The position numbers and the translations under genes were made by a program. Below the pieces are notes generated by a model that was not told where the DNA came from, made no database searches, and was given only the letters and a program-made list of their open reading frames with translations. A stretch of DNA of 64,000 nucleotides from assembly GCF_003264365.1 (NCBI RefSeq), contig NZ_PYAK01000011.1, forward strand, positions 108,040 to 172,039, in the 5' to 3' direction. Positions 8,156 to 15,470 of this stretch are shown here, one piece after another. Each line of letters opens with the position of its first letter. Position 1 is the first letter of the stretch. This DNA is from Micromonospora noduli (GTDB lineage Bacteria; Actinomycetota; Actinomycetes; Mycobacteriales; Micromonosporaceae).

Positions 8156-8161
8156 ATGCTA
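8156..8161 (-). promoter_or_regulatory. Leaderless-type -10 box TAGCAT
   Basis: On the minus strand TAGCAT is followed by 6 bases and the GTG at 8149, placing the transcript start at or next to the start codon. Confidence 0.55.
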
Positions 8162-8271
8162 GGAGCCGCGACGGCGTCGCGACGAATCCGCCGGGCCGGC
8201 TTAATGCACCGCTAAGCCACGCCCGCCGCCCGCCTGCTGCGGCGCGGTGGGGCCCCGGCGGCAAATCGGGC

Positions 8272-9462
8272 TCAGAAGTCGGCGAAGAGGTACGGCACCC
8301 GGCGGGGGAAGAGGCCGCGCAGCTCCGAGGCGGCGTCCACCGGCACCTCACCCAGACCGCGTAGCGGCAACTCGGCTGGGTCCAGCACCCCGTACGCGAG
8401 GGCGGAGAGCCCGGCGGCGGTGAGCGTGGCGGTCGGCGCGTGGCCGGTGGTGTCGTCGACCAACTCCAGCGCGCCGGTCGTGCCGTCGAGCAGGTGGGTG
8501 CCGGCCAACCAGCGGTCCCCGGTCAGCTCGATCCGCACCCGGCCCGGGCCGGCGGGCAGCCCGCTCAACGCGTCCAGCGACAGCAGTCGGGCCATCGGCG
8601 CGGACGAACCCGGCACGGCCGTACGGGCCTCGACGTGCACGTCCAGGTCGGTCAGCCACAGCTCGGGCAACTCGTCCGGCGGAACCTGAACGGTGACCCG
8701 CTCGATCTGGTCGACGTGCCGGGCGAAGAACTGCAACAGCAGCGCCCGCGCGAGCGGGTCGGTTACCAGCAGTTCGTTGCCGTGCAGCGTGCCGCCGTGC
8801 TCGTCGATCCGGTACGTCACCGCGCCGGTGATCTCCCCGCCGACCCGGGCGGTGAGCAGCCAGTACTCGTCACGGTCACGCATTCCGACCGCCCGGTAGT
8901 CCGGGAAGATCGCGAAGCCGTGTCGTTCCTGGAGGTTGCGCTCGGTGAACGCCCGCCACGCCGGATAGCCGGCGGCGACGCGTTCCCAGCCGACCTCGCC
9001 GGGCAGGTCCACCCGGAGCAGCGAACCCAGGTTGGCCGGAGTGAAGGTGACCCGGCGGGGCTTGGGCAGCCCGACGTAGCCGAACCGGGCGTAGAAGCTG
9101 GGCCGGAACGGATAGAGCGCGCTGAGCGGGTGGCCCTCGTCGCGCATCTCGTCGAGGAGTTGGTGCAGCAACGTCCGGACGTGCCCCTGCCGGCGGGCCA
9201 GCGGATGGGTCGCCACCCCGGCGACACCGGCCATCGGCAGCACCACCCCGCGCAGGTTCTGTCGCATCGGGATGGCCGAGACGGCGGCCAACGTGGTGCC
9301 GTCCTCCTCGGCGATCAGCGTCCGGTTGCCCTGGTTGTAGGGCAGGTAGTCGCGGAACTCCGCAGTCCGGGCAGCGCTGAGCGGCGAGGACTCGAAGGCG
9401 TACGCGGCCAGCGGGAAGCTGGTGGTGAGACGGTCGTCGTCGGTCACCCGGCGGATGGTCAT
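8272..9462 (-). CDS. Eis-like GNAT acetyltransferase
   Basis: A 396-residue protein with tandem GNAT folds and a sterol-carrier-like C-terminal domain, the layout of mycobacterial Eis. MAGVAGVATHPLARRQGHVRTL (about 77-98) is the acetyl-CoA-binding V-x-x-x-x-x-R-x-G pattern. FYARFGYVGL (about 120) lies in the second part of that domain. The chain ends in Phe (YLFADF), matching the conserved C-terminal carboxylate that Eis uses in catalysis. Eis enzymes acetylate aminoglycosides or protein lysines; the natural substrate here is unknown. No operon partners. Confidence 0.83.
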   Translation of the reverse strand: MTIRRVTDDDRLTTSFPLAAYAFESSPLSAARTAEFRDYLPYNQGNRTLIAEEDGTTLAAVSAIPMRQNLRGVVLPMAGVAGVATHPLARRQGHVRTLLHQLLDEMRDEGHPLSALYPFRPSFYARFGYVGLPKPRRVTFTPANLGSLLRVDLPGEVGWERVAAGYPAWRAFTERNLQERHGFAIFPDYRAVGMRDRDEYWLLTARVGGEITGAVTYRIDEHGGTLHGNELLVTDPLARALLLQFFARHVDQIERVTVQVPPDELPELWLTDLDVHVEARTAVPGSSAPMARLLSLDALSGLPAGPGRVRIELTGDRWLAGTHLLDGTTGALELVDDTTGHAPTATLTAAGLSALAYGVLDPAELPLRGLGEVPVDAASELRGLFPRRVPYLFADF

Positions 9463-9530
9463 TCGCCCATCTCAACCCGCCGCGCGGGTCGTAGCAACCG
9501 GATTGGCCCGATCCGCGGCCGGCACGGCGG

Positions 9531-10223
9531 TCAGCCGACCGGCAGGTGCCGAAGGTGGCGACGGCGGCGCAGGCGGACGCTGGCCACCGCGGCCACGCCC
9601 AGGGCCAGCAGGGCGGTGACGACGAGCCCGTGCAGCAGGCCGCGGGAGAGGTAGCCCTGGTCGGTGTTGTCGACTGTCCAGGTGGCGATCTCCCGGCTCG
9701 ACCAGAACGGCGTCAACCTCGCCCCGGACCCGGCCGGGTCGATCAGCATCTGCACCGTCACCACTGTCAGCAGCAGCAGCGTGCCCTCCAACTCGCGGGG
9801 CAGCAGCGCACCGATCAGCATCCCGAAGGGCGCCGCCACCGCGACGGAACAGAGCAGCGCCGCCGCGAGGCCGCCGTACCGCAGGTCCGCGCCGTCGATA
9901 ATCGGGAGGAGGAAGAAGGGTACGGAGATGACCAGCCCCACCGTCCACAGGCCGAGCATCCGACCGAGATAGAGATGGTGTGGACGGTAGCCGGCCAGCC
10001 GCAGCCTCGGCTCCAACTCGCGGGCCGCGGTAGTGGCGAACAGCGCGGCGGTGCTCACCGCCCACCCCACGCCGAGCAGCAGCGAGCGAACCGACTGCCC
10101 GAGGTAGGCGTCCCGCCGGATCAGGTAGAAGGTCAACGGCATCAACAACAACAGCAGGAGTACGCCCCGACGCCGCAGCAGCTCCCGCAGGGTCATCTCG
10201 GCGACGGTGACGAGCCGGTTCAC
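9531..10223 (-). CDS. ABC-transporter membrane subunit
   Basis: A 230-residue integral membrane protein with about six hydrophobic segments (for example RRRGVLLLLLLMPLTFYLI, LLLGVGWAVSTAALFAT, GLVISVPFFLLPI). It has the look of ABC-2-type permeases that work with the ATPase encoded just upstream. The GTG start at 10223 overlaps the stop of the ATPase gene by four bases (GTGA), implying translational coupling. A positively charged tail (RLRRRRHLRHL) faces the cytoplasm. The cargo is unknown. Confidence 0.8.
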   Translation of the reverse strand: MNRLVTVAEMTLRELLRRRGVLLLLLLMPLTFYLIRRDAYLGQSVRSLLLGVGWAVSTAALFATTAARELEPRLRLAGYRPHHLYLGRMLGLWTVGLVISVPFFLLPIIDGADLRYGGLAAALLCSVAVAAPFGMLIGALLPRELEGTLLLLTVVTVQMLIDPAGSGARLTPFWSSREIATWTVDNTDQGYLSRGLLHGLVVTALLALGVAAVASVRLRRRRHLRHLPVG

Positions 10224-11065
10224 GGGCGACCTCCCTGGATGCCGGGCGCGTGCCACCCGGTCTCGTGTGCCGGGGTCAGGTCGAGCACGATGTCCACCCG
10301 GTCGAGTTGGTTGAGCAGGTGGGTCACCACGACGATGGCCGTGCCGGCATCGCGCAACCTGCTGAGCTGGTCCCAGAAGTTGACGTACGTTCCCTGGTCG
10401 AAGCCCTGGTACGGCTCGTCGAGCAGCAGCACGTCGGGGGCGCTGAGCGTGGACATGGTCAGGTTGAGCTTCTGTCGGGTGCCGCCGGACAGGTGGCGGG
10501 CCTGCACATCGCCGCCCGCTTCCCAGCCGAGCTGCCGGGCCGCCGCCCGACCGGCGCGGCGGGCCGGGCCCCGGGCCACACCCTGACCGGCGCCGACCAG
10601 CACGAAGTGCTCGTCGGCGAGCAGGAAGTCGGCGGTGCCGCCGGACTGCGGGCAGTAGCCGAGCCGCCCGGAGACGGTCACCTCGCCGGCGTCCGGTGAC
10701 ATGAGTCCGGCGCAGATCCGCAGGAAGGTGCTCTTGCCGCAGCCGTTCGCGCCGACGACGGCCGCGATCTGTCCGGCCCGGACGGTCAGCGTGGCGTCGC
10801 GCAGCACGGTTCGTCGCCCGTACCTCTTGGTGATGCCCGCCGCGTGCAGTCGGACCGGCCCGGGGCGCGGTCCGGGCGCGGTGCCGATGCTCTCCACGAC
10901 CGCGCCCGCGTACTGCTGGGGTGGGCCGAAGACGACCCAGGGGTCGCCGCCGCCCTCGCGTAGGTGCGTGGCGGCCTCGGCGACCACGTGCCGTGCGGCG
11001 TCCGCCGCGACCCGGCGCTGGTGCAGCTCGGCTGTGAGCGTACGCAGCCAATCGTCGGCGTTCAC
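10220..11065 (-). CDS. ABC-transporter ATP-binding protein with HAAS-like N-terminus
   Basis: A 281-residue ATPase. Walker A is GANGCGKST (about 102-110), the signature is LSGGTRQKL (about 191) and Walker B is DVLLLDEP (about 213). The H-loop is in VVTHLLNQL. The first 65 residues (DDWLRTLTAELHQRRV onward) form a helical module resembling the HAAS/DUF1700-type domain usually encoded as a separate protein beside PadR regulators. Here it appears fused to the ATPase. It starts with GTG overlapping the PadR stop by four bases, so padR-ATPase-permease form one coupled operon. Confidence 0.85.
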   Translation of the reverse strand: MNADDWLRTLTAELHQRRVAADAARHVVAEAATHLREGGGDPWVVFGPPQQYAGAVVESIGTAPGPRPGPVRLHAAGITKRYGRRTVLRDATLTVRAGQIAAVVGANGCGKSTFLRICAGLMSPDAGEVTVSGRLGYCPQSGGTADFLLADEHFVLVGAGQGVARGPARRAGRAAARQLGWEAGGDVQARHLSGGTRQKLNLTMSTLSAPDVLLLDEPYQGFDQGTYVNFWDQLSRLRDAGTAIVVVTHLLNQLDRVDIVLDLTPAHETGWHAPGIQGGRP

Positions 11066-11400
11066 CGGGTGACCCCCTTCGTGACGATGTCGTTCACCGG
11101 CTGGACGAAGGTGAGCCAGGCGCTGCCGCCGGCGCGGAGCGCCGCGTGCCCGTCGTCGGTGAGCCGGTAGTACTTACGGGCCGGCCCAGCGTTGCCCTCC
11201 CGCCACTGCGCGGTCACCAGGCCGGTCTTCTGTAGGCGCAGCAGCACGGGATAGAGCGTGCCGCCCTGGATCGGCCCGACGCCCGCCGCGTCGAGCGCCT
11301 GGGCGAGCTGGTAGCCGTAGGACTCGCCTTTGGACAGCAGGGCCAGGACGCAGATGTCGAGCACCCCCCGCAGCCACTGCCCGCGCCGGTCGGAATCCAC
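11062..11400 (-). CDS. PadR-family transcriptional regulator
   Basis: About 112 residues, a PadR winged helix: LRGVLDICVLALLSKGESYGYQLAQAL, then GTLYPVLLRLQKTGLV and RKYYRLTDDGHAAL. PadR proteins repress nearby efflux or export operons and release on ligand binding; here the target is presumably its own operon with the ABC ATPase and permease. The GTG at 11400 is chosen because TACTGT lies 7 bases upstream (leaderless pattern) and because the family begins here. An upstream start at 11436 would add non-homologous residues. Confidence 0.85.
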   Translation of the reverse strand: MDSDRRGQWLRGVLDICVLALLSKGESYGYQLAQALDAAGVGPIQGGTLYPVLLRLQKTGLVTAQWREGNAGPARKYYRLTDDGHAALRAGGSAWLTFVQPVNDIVTKGVTR

Positions 11401-11407
11401 GCGAGGG

Positions 11408-11413
11408 ACAGTA
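11408..11413 (-). promoter_or_regulatory. Leaderless-type -10 box TACTGT
   Basis: TACTGT on the minus strand, 7 bases before the GTG at 11400 of the PadR gene; it would drive the padR-ABC operon. Confidence 0.55.
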
Positions 11414-11502
11414 GCGGCGCAAGCTAGATGGCACAACCACCTACTGTGGCAGCGGAACCCGAACCAGTCGGTTCGGGTGAGCCGCCGAGTGAGTCGTACG
11501 GG

Positions 11503-12222
11503 TCAGCGGGCGACGACGTCGGAGACCACGACTGTGACGTTGTCCGGCGCGCCGGCGTGGTGGGCCAGCTTCACCAACTGCTCGCCGCACTGCTGGCGGT
11601 CGGCGTACATGCCCAGGGCCGCGGCGATGGCCTCGTCCTCGACGTAGTCGGAGAGCCCGTCGCTGCACAGCAGCAGCCGGTCACCGGGAACCACGGTGAG
11701 CACCCCGACCGCGGGTGGGGTGTCGGCGCCCTGCACGGCCCGGGTCACCAGGGACCGCTGCGGGTGGTGGCGGGCCTGCTCGGGAGAGAGGGTGCCCTGA
11801 TCGACAAGCGCCTGCACGAACGTGTCGTCCCGGGTGAGCTGGGTCAGCTCCCCCTCGCGCAGCAGGTAGCAGCGGGAGTCGCCCACCTGCGCCAGCACCA
11901 GTGTCTCCCCGGCCAGCAGCGCCGCGGTGAGCGTCGTACCCATGCCGTCCCGGCTCGGGTCGACGGTGATGGCGGCGTGGATGCGCTGGTTGGCGGTGCT
12001 GACCACGGCACGCAGCGCGTCGGCGGCGCCGTCGGGGTCGGTGGGCGGAGCCAGCTCGTCCAGGATCCGGATCACGATCTCGCTCGCCACCTCGCCCGCA
12101 GGCAGCCCACCCATGCCGTCGGCGACGGCGATCAGGCGGTCACCGGCGAGGGCGGAGTCCTCGTTGTTGGTGCGCACCAAGCCGATGTCGTTGAGGATGA
12201 CCGAGCGGAGGATCAGCGTCAT
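11503..12222 (-). CDS. PP2C-family Ser/Thr protein phosphatase
   Basis: A 239-residue single-domain PP2C enzyme. Metal-binding motifs are present: NEDSALAG near residue 20, AVADGMGG (about 32), DGMGTTLTAALL (about 92), VGDSRCYLL (about 112), LCSDGLSDYV (about 187) and DNVTVVV near the end. It removes phosphate from Ser/Thr residues, countering Hanks-type kinases, none of which is encoded in this window. An alternative ATG at 12252 has AGGAGG 11 bases upstream and would add ten residues; homology favours 12222. Confidence 0.85.
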   Translation of the reverse strand: MTLILRSVILNDIGLVRTNNEDSALAGDRLIAVADGMGGLPAGEVASEIVIRILDELAPPTDPDGAADALRAVVSTANQRIHAAITVDPSRDGMGTTLTAALLAGETLVLAQVGDSRCYLLREGELTQLTRDDTFVQALVDQGTLSPEQARHHPQRSLVTRAVQGADTPPAVGVLTVVPGDRLLLCSDGLSDYVEDEAIAAALGMYADRQQCGEQLVKLAHHAGAPDNVTVVVSDVVAR

Positions 12223-12337
12223 GGGGTCAAGCTTGCCAAGAACAACCCGCATTCGTCTCTACGCCTCCTACCTAGGTCGAGAAATGATTGCGATTTTCGT
12301 CGACGGGGCCGACGGTCCGTGACCGATCGGCGGGGTC

Positions 12338-12895
12338 TCAGCGACGCGGATAGCGCAGGAGCAGGCTCGCGGCGACCTCCTCGTCACCCACTGCCGCGTA
12401 GCTGTGTGGCACGTCCGACACCCAGCGGAGGTGACCGCCGGCCGGAGCGGTCAGCGGTGCGTCGGTCGGCCCGGCGCGCAGCACCCCGGCGAACACGGTG
12501 ACGTGCTCGGTGACCCCCGGCGCGTGGGCGGGGGAGAGCTGGGTGACGCCGGGCGCGACCCGCATCCGGTACAGCTCGTAGGTCGCGTCGGTGTCGGTGA
12601 ACACCTCCAGCAGGGTGGCGGTGACCGCGGTGCCGTGCACGGTGGGCTCGGCCGCCGGTTCGGCCAGCAGGGCGGTGAACGGTACGCCGAGCTGCGCGGT
12701 GACCGCCCAGAGCGTCTCCAGAGTCGGGTTGCGGGTGCCGTGTTCCAGGCCGGAGAGGGTGGCCTTTCCGACACCGGCGAGCCGGGCGAGTGTGGACAGC
12801 GAGATCCCCTGCTCCTCGCGCAGGGCGCGGACCCGGCGCCCGACGACGGCGGGATCCACGTCGAGGCCCGGGCGGGCTGGTGGTGAGTGCGGCAC
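12338..12895 (-). CDS. XRE-cupin transcriptional regulator
   Basis: A 185-residue protein: an HTH_3 domain (about 18-75; LREEQGISLSTLARLAGVGK) and a C-terminal cupin barrel (about 100-180; APGVTEHVTVFAGVL, then AGGHLRWVSDVPHSYAA). This family senses small molecules through the cupin and controls an adjacent transporter or catabolic gene. It diverges from a BenE-like permease gene, and a perfect palindrome at 12920-12935 lies between them. It starts with GTG. Confidence 0.87.
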   Translation of the reverse strand: MPHSPPARPGLDVDPAVVGRRVRALREEQGISLSTLARLAGVGKATLSGLEHGTRNPTLETLWAVTAQLGVPFTALLAEPAAEPTVHGTAVTATLLEVFTDTDATYELYRMRVAPGVTQLSPAHAPGVTEHVTVFAGVLRAGPTDAPLTAPAGGHLRWVSDVPHSYAAVGDEEVAASLLLRYPRR

Positions 12896-12919
12896 CCGGC
12901 TATCGTGCTACACGCTTCC

Positions 12920-12935
12920 GTTCCGTAAACGGAAC
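12920..12935. promoter_or_regulatory. Perfect palindrome, operator of XRE-cupin regulator
   Basis: GTTCCGTAAACGGAAC has 6-base arms around TAAA. It is 24 bases before the regulator start on one side and 15 bases before the permease start on the other. This is the expected place for an operator controlling both. Confidence 0.6.
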
Positions 12936-12950
12936 AGTCGGGAGGGTGGG

Positions 12951-14198
12951 GTGGCCGGACGCGTGCAACCGGTGCTGGCGGGGGTGGTGACGGCGCTGGT
13001 GGGCTTCGCCAGTTCGTTCACAGTCGTGCTGGCCGGGCTCCGAGCGGCGGGCGCGTCGGACGCACAGGCCGCCTCCGGCCTGCTCGCTCTCTGCGTGGCG
13101 AGTGGGTTCGTCGCCGTCTGGTTGGGCTGGCGGTACCGGATACCGATGAGCGCGGCCTGGTCCACTCCGGGCGCGGCGCTGCTGGTGGCGACCGGGCCGC
13201 CGCCGGGCGGATGGCCGGTAGCGGTGGGCGCCTTCCTCGTCTCCGGTGTGCTGATCGTCGCGGCCGGGTTGTTCCCGCCGCTCGGCCGTGCGGTGGCCGC
13301 CATCCCCAAGCCGGTGGCCGGCGCGATGCTCGCCGGGGTGCTGCTGCCGCTGTGCACCGCCCCGGTCCGCGCGCTGGTCGAGCTGCCGGTGGTGGCCGGA
13401 TCGGTGGTGGTCGGTTGGCTGCTGCTGCACCGGTTCGCCCGCCGCTGGGCGGTGCCCGGTGCGCTGGTGGTGGCCGTGGCGGCGATCGCACTGACCGCAC
13501 CGCCGACCGGCCTGACCGGTGCCGCGCTGATCCCGTCGGTCACGCTCACCGCACCGGCCTGGAACGCGTCCGCACTGGTCGGGTTGGCCCTGCCGCTGTT
13601 CCTGGTCACCATGGCCGCGCAGAACGTACCCGGCATGGCGGTGCTGGTCGGCTACGGCTACCGGCCGCCGTTCGGCGCCGCGCTGCGGACCACCGGCCTG
13701 GCCAGTCTGCTCGCCGCCCCGGCCGGCGGGCACGCGGTGAACCTCGCGGCGATCACCGCCGCGCTGGCCGCCGGCCCCGACGCGCACCCCGACCCGGAGC
13801 GCCGATGGATCGCCTCGGCCACCGCGGGCGCTGGGCTGGCCGTGCTCGGCCTGGGCGCCGGCGTGGCCACCACCCTGGTCGCGGTCGCCCCACCGATCCT
13901 CATCGAGGCGGTCGCCGGGCTGGCGCTACTGGGCGCCCTCGCCACCGCGCTCGCCTCGGCGGTGACCGACCCGGCGACCCGGGAGGCCGCCGTGGTCACC
14001 TTCGTGGTCACCGCGTCCGGGGTGACGCTGATCGGCGTGGGCGGCGCGTTCTGGGGCCTGGTCGCGGGCTGCCTGATGCTGCTGCTCTTCCATCGCCGCC
14101 AGCCCGCCGCGCCCGACCAGCCTGCCGCGCCCGACCAGCCTGCCGCGCCCGACCAGCCGGCCCCCGCCGCGCAGGGAAGATCCACTCGGGTTTCATGA
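12951..14198 (+). CDS. benE: BenE-family benzoate/proton-symporter-like permease
   Basis: A 415-residue polytopic protein with about 12 hydrophobic helices. BenE signatures include the N-terminal VLAGVVTALVGFASSFTVVL, AWSTPGAALL, IPKPVAGAMLAGVLLPLC and a conserved NVPGMAVL segment followed by GGHAVNLAAITAAL. The family imports benzoate with protons; the true substrate is not shown. GTG at 12951 has GGAGG five bases upstream. The C-terminus carries three PAAPDQ repeats encoded by an 18-bp tandem repeat. The stop codon lies inside a 75-bp palindromic repeat. Confidence 0.85.
   Translation: MAGRVQPVLAGVVTALVGFASSFTVVLAGLRAAGASDAQAASGLLALCVASGFVAVWLGWRYRIPMSAAWSTPGAALLVATGPPPGGWPVAVGAFLVSGVLIVAAGLFPPLGRAVAAIPKPVAGAMLAGVLLPLCTAPVRALVELPVVAGSVVVGWLLLHRFARRWAVPGALVVAVAAIALTAPPTGLTGAALIPSVTLTAPAWNASALVGLALPLFLVTMAAQNVPGMAVLVGYGYRPPFGAALRTTGLASLLAAPAGGHAVNLAAITAALAAGPDAHPDPERRWIASATAGAGLAVLGLGAGVATTLVAVAPPILIEAVAGLALLGALATALASAVTDPATREAAVVTFVVTASGVTLIGVGGAFWGLVAGCLMLLLFHRRQPAAPDQPAAPDQPAAPDQPAPAAQGRSTRVS
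14103..14156 (+). repeat. 18-bp tandem repeat, three copies, in benE 3' end
   Basis: Three copies of C(C/T)YGCCGCGCCCGACCAG at 14103, 14121 and 14139 encode PAAPDQ repeats in the hydrophilic tail of the permease. The copy number may vary between strains. Confidence 0.85.
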
Positions 14199-14253
14199 AG
14201 TCGGGCGGTCCCGAGGCTCCGGATGCCCCGATTTCCGTGAACCCGAGTCGATC
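14179..14253. repeat. 75-bp palindromic intergenic repeat, family A copy 2
   Basis: Begins GATCCACTCGGG and ends CCCGAGTCGATC. It overlaps the last 20 bases of the permease gene and supplies its TGA (14196-14198). It lies between convergent genes and could terminate both. Confidence 0.87.
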
Positions 14254-14265
14254 AGGAAGGTGGGG

Positions 14266-14637
14266 TCACTCCTCGGGCGGCAGGTCGGCCACCCCGACGG
14301 CAAGGAGGACCCGGCCGTCGGCCACCGACCCGATCCGGTCGGCCGGTACGTAGACCGCGCCGGTGCGGGTCAGGTCGGTCGAGACCTTCAGATAGCCGCT
14401 GTGCAGCAGCCGCGCCGCCAGATCGGCCGGGACGTCCGGCTCCTCGACCGCGGTCGCCTCGATCAGCTCGTCCAGGCTGCTGCCCGGGTCGGCGGTCGGT
14501 GTCTGGACGGTCACCGCGTTCGGGTCGCCCCGCTGGACGAGGTCCACGGTCCCGACCTCGGTGCCAGCTGAGTCGATCACCGGCATCCCGGTGGTGATCC
14601 GCGAGATGGTCGCCTGCTGCGCGTCCTGCTGGTCCAT
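14266..14637 (-). CDS. PRC-barrel-like / DUF2171-type small protein
   Basis: A 123-residue acidic soluble protein. ITTGMPVIDSAGTEVGTVDLV is the typical opening of PRC-barrel or DUF2171-like proteins. The second part (GYLKVSTDLTRTGAVYVPADRI) repeats the idea of a small beta-barrel. Such proteins are found in stress-inducible sets but have no established activity. The ATG at 14637 (MDQQDAQQ) is chosen because the upstream open frame is repetitive and non-homologous. The region upstream is the tandem-repeat zone. Confidence 0.65.
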   Translation of the reverse strand: MDQQDAQQATISRITTGMPVIDSAGTEVGTVDLVQRGDPNAVTVQTPTADPGSSLDELIEATAVEEPDVPADLAARLLHSGYLKVSTDLTRTGAVYVPADRIGSVADGRVLLAVGVADLPPEE

Positions 14638-14928
14638 CCCGCTGCGGTTCCCAGGGCGGCGCGCCGCTAAACGCCGCCGCCTGCCCGACCGACGCTCAGC
14701 GGCCGCCGCAGCCTCGGTGTGGTCGGCACCTCGTCCCAGGGGCAGCGGCTCGGAGGCGACAGGTCCGGAGGCGCAGGTCCGGAGGAGGTGGGCGGGGAAG
14801 TGGGTCGGGCGGTGGGTCGGGCGGTGAGCCGCAAGGTGGTGGGTCGGGAGGTGACAGACCGGGAGGTGGCAGGTCCGCAGGCGATGGGCCGGGAGGCGAT
14901 TGGGCCGGGAGGTGATGGCCCGGAGAGC

Positions 14929-14968
14929 GTTATGACTCTGAGGCATAAATATGCCTCAGAGTCATAAC
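14929..14968. repeat. Perfect 19-bp inverted repeat with 2-base spacer
   Basis: GTTATGACTCTGAGGCATA (14929-14947), AA, then the exact reverse complement (14950-14968). It is markedly richer in A/T than the flanks. It could be a strong hairpin, a regulator-binding site or a small mobile palindrome. Confidence 0.9.
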
Positions 14969-14989
14969 CGTCGGAAGCAGTACCGCCTC

Positions 14990-15034
14990 CACAGCCGGCG
15001 CAACCACAGCCGGCGCAACCACAGCCGGCGCAAC
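14990..15034. repeat. 15-bp tandem repeat, three copies
   Basis: CACAGCCGGCGCAAC is repeated exactly three times (14990, 15005, 15020). Confidence 0.9.
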
Positions 15035-15137
15035 GTGGCGGGCGACGGACCGCGACGCCAGCGGCACGCGGCACACGCCAGCGGCACACGCACACGCCAC
15101 CGGCGCACGGCACACGCGCAGACGGCGTTCCGCCCGC

Positions 15138-15389
15138 TCAGCTGTTCGGGAGGGTCCAGCCGCCGGGCGGGCGGGGGGACAGCTCCCGCCAGGTGTCCGG
15201 GCCGTCGAGCAGCGCCCGGACGGTGTCCTCGGCCTCGTCCGCACTGCCGTACTCGTAGAAACGGGAGATGCCCTCGGCGCCGCCGGCCCGCTGCTCGACG
15301 TGCCACCGGTCGGCGTCCACCCGCAGGAAGACGTCCCGCCGGGCCAGCCGCCCCCACTTCCCGTTCCACCAGTGCTTTCGCTGCTCCAT
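15138..15389 (-). CDS. 83-residue conserved hypothetical protein, likely LexA-controlled
   Basis: A small soluble protein rich in Trp and charged residues (EQRKHWWNGKWGRLARRDVF, then ADRWHVEQRAGG and a C-terminal GGWTLPNS). No known domain is recognised. Its promoter is unusually clear: TAGAGT (15396-15401) lies 6 bases before the ATG, and a LexA-box-like palindrome directly abuts it. A DNA-damage-inducible small protein is therefore inferred. It is separated from mscL by a strong terminator, so it is transcribed alone. Confidence 0.65.
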   Translation of the reverse strand: MEQRKHWWNGKWGRLARRDVFLRVDADRWHVEQRAGGAEGISRFYEYGSADEAEDTVRALLDGPDTWRELSPRPPGGWTLPNS

Positions 15390-15395
15390 GGCGGG

Positions 15396-15401
15396 ACTCT
15401 A
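15396..15401 (-). promoter_or_regulatory. Leaderless-type -10 box TAGAGT
   Basis: Six bases before the ATG at 15389 on the minus strand, and directly next to the LexA-like box at 15402-15417. Confidence 0.6.
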
Positions 15402-15417
15402 TCGAACACACGTACGA
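15402..15417. promoter_or_regulatory. LexA (SOS) box-like site
   Basis: TCGAACACACGTACGA matches the actinobacterial SOS pattern TCGAAC-N4-GTTCGA with one change in the right half. It covers the region just upstream of the -10 box of the 83-residue gene, an ideal repressor position. A nearly identical site is at 32076. Confidence 0.6.
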
Positions 15418-15424
15418 GAAGGTG

Positions 15425-15453
15425 CGGCCCCTGCGGGAATCCCACAGGGGCCG
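15425..15453 (-). terminator. mscL terminator hairpin
   Basis: CGGCCCCTG (15425-15433) pairs with CAGGGGCCG (15445-15453), extended by GGG/CCC across one mismatch with a 3-base loop. It lies 18 bases past the mscL stop. Confidence 0.7.
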
Positions 15454-15470
15454 ATGTGCATCCGTTCGGG

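Larger units (their letters stand above)
14638..15137. other. 500-bp repeat-rich intergenic region
   Basis: No supported gene. About 14740-14920 is purine-rich with many degenerate GGTGGGTCGG-like units. Then come a perfect 19-bp inverted repeat (14929-14968), three 15-bp tandem repeats (14990-15034) and degenerate GGCACACGC units to about 15120. Confidence 0.7.

Noticed and set aside
14266..14946. Full 226-codon frame for the PRC-barrel-like protein
   Set aside because: The N-terminal 103 residues come from the tandem-repeat zone and lack homology-like character; ATG at 14637 is the better start.
14740..15125. CRISPR-like array
   Set aside because: Units are 9-15 bases, contiguous and degenerate, with no unique spacers of constant length and no cas genes.
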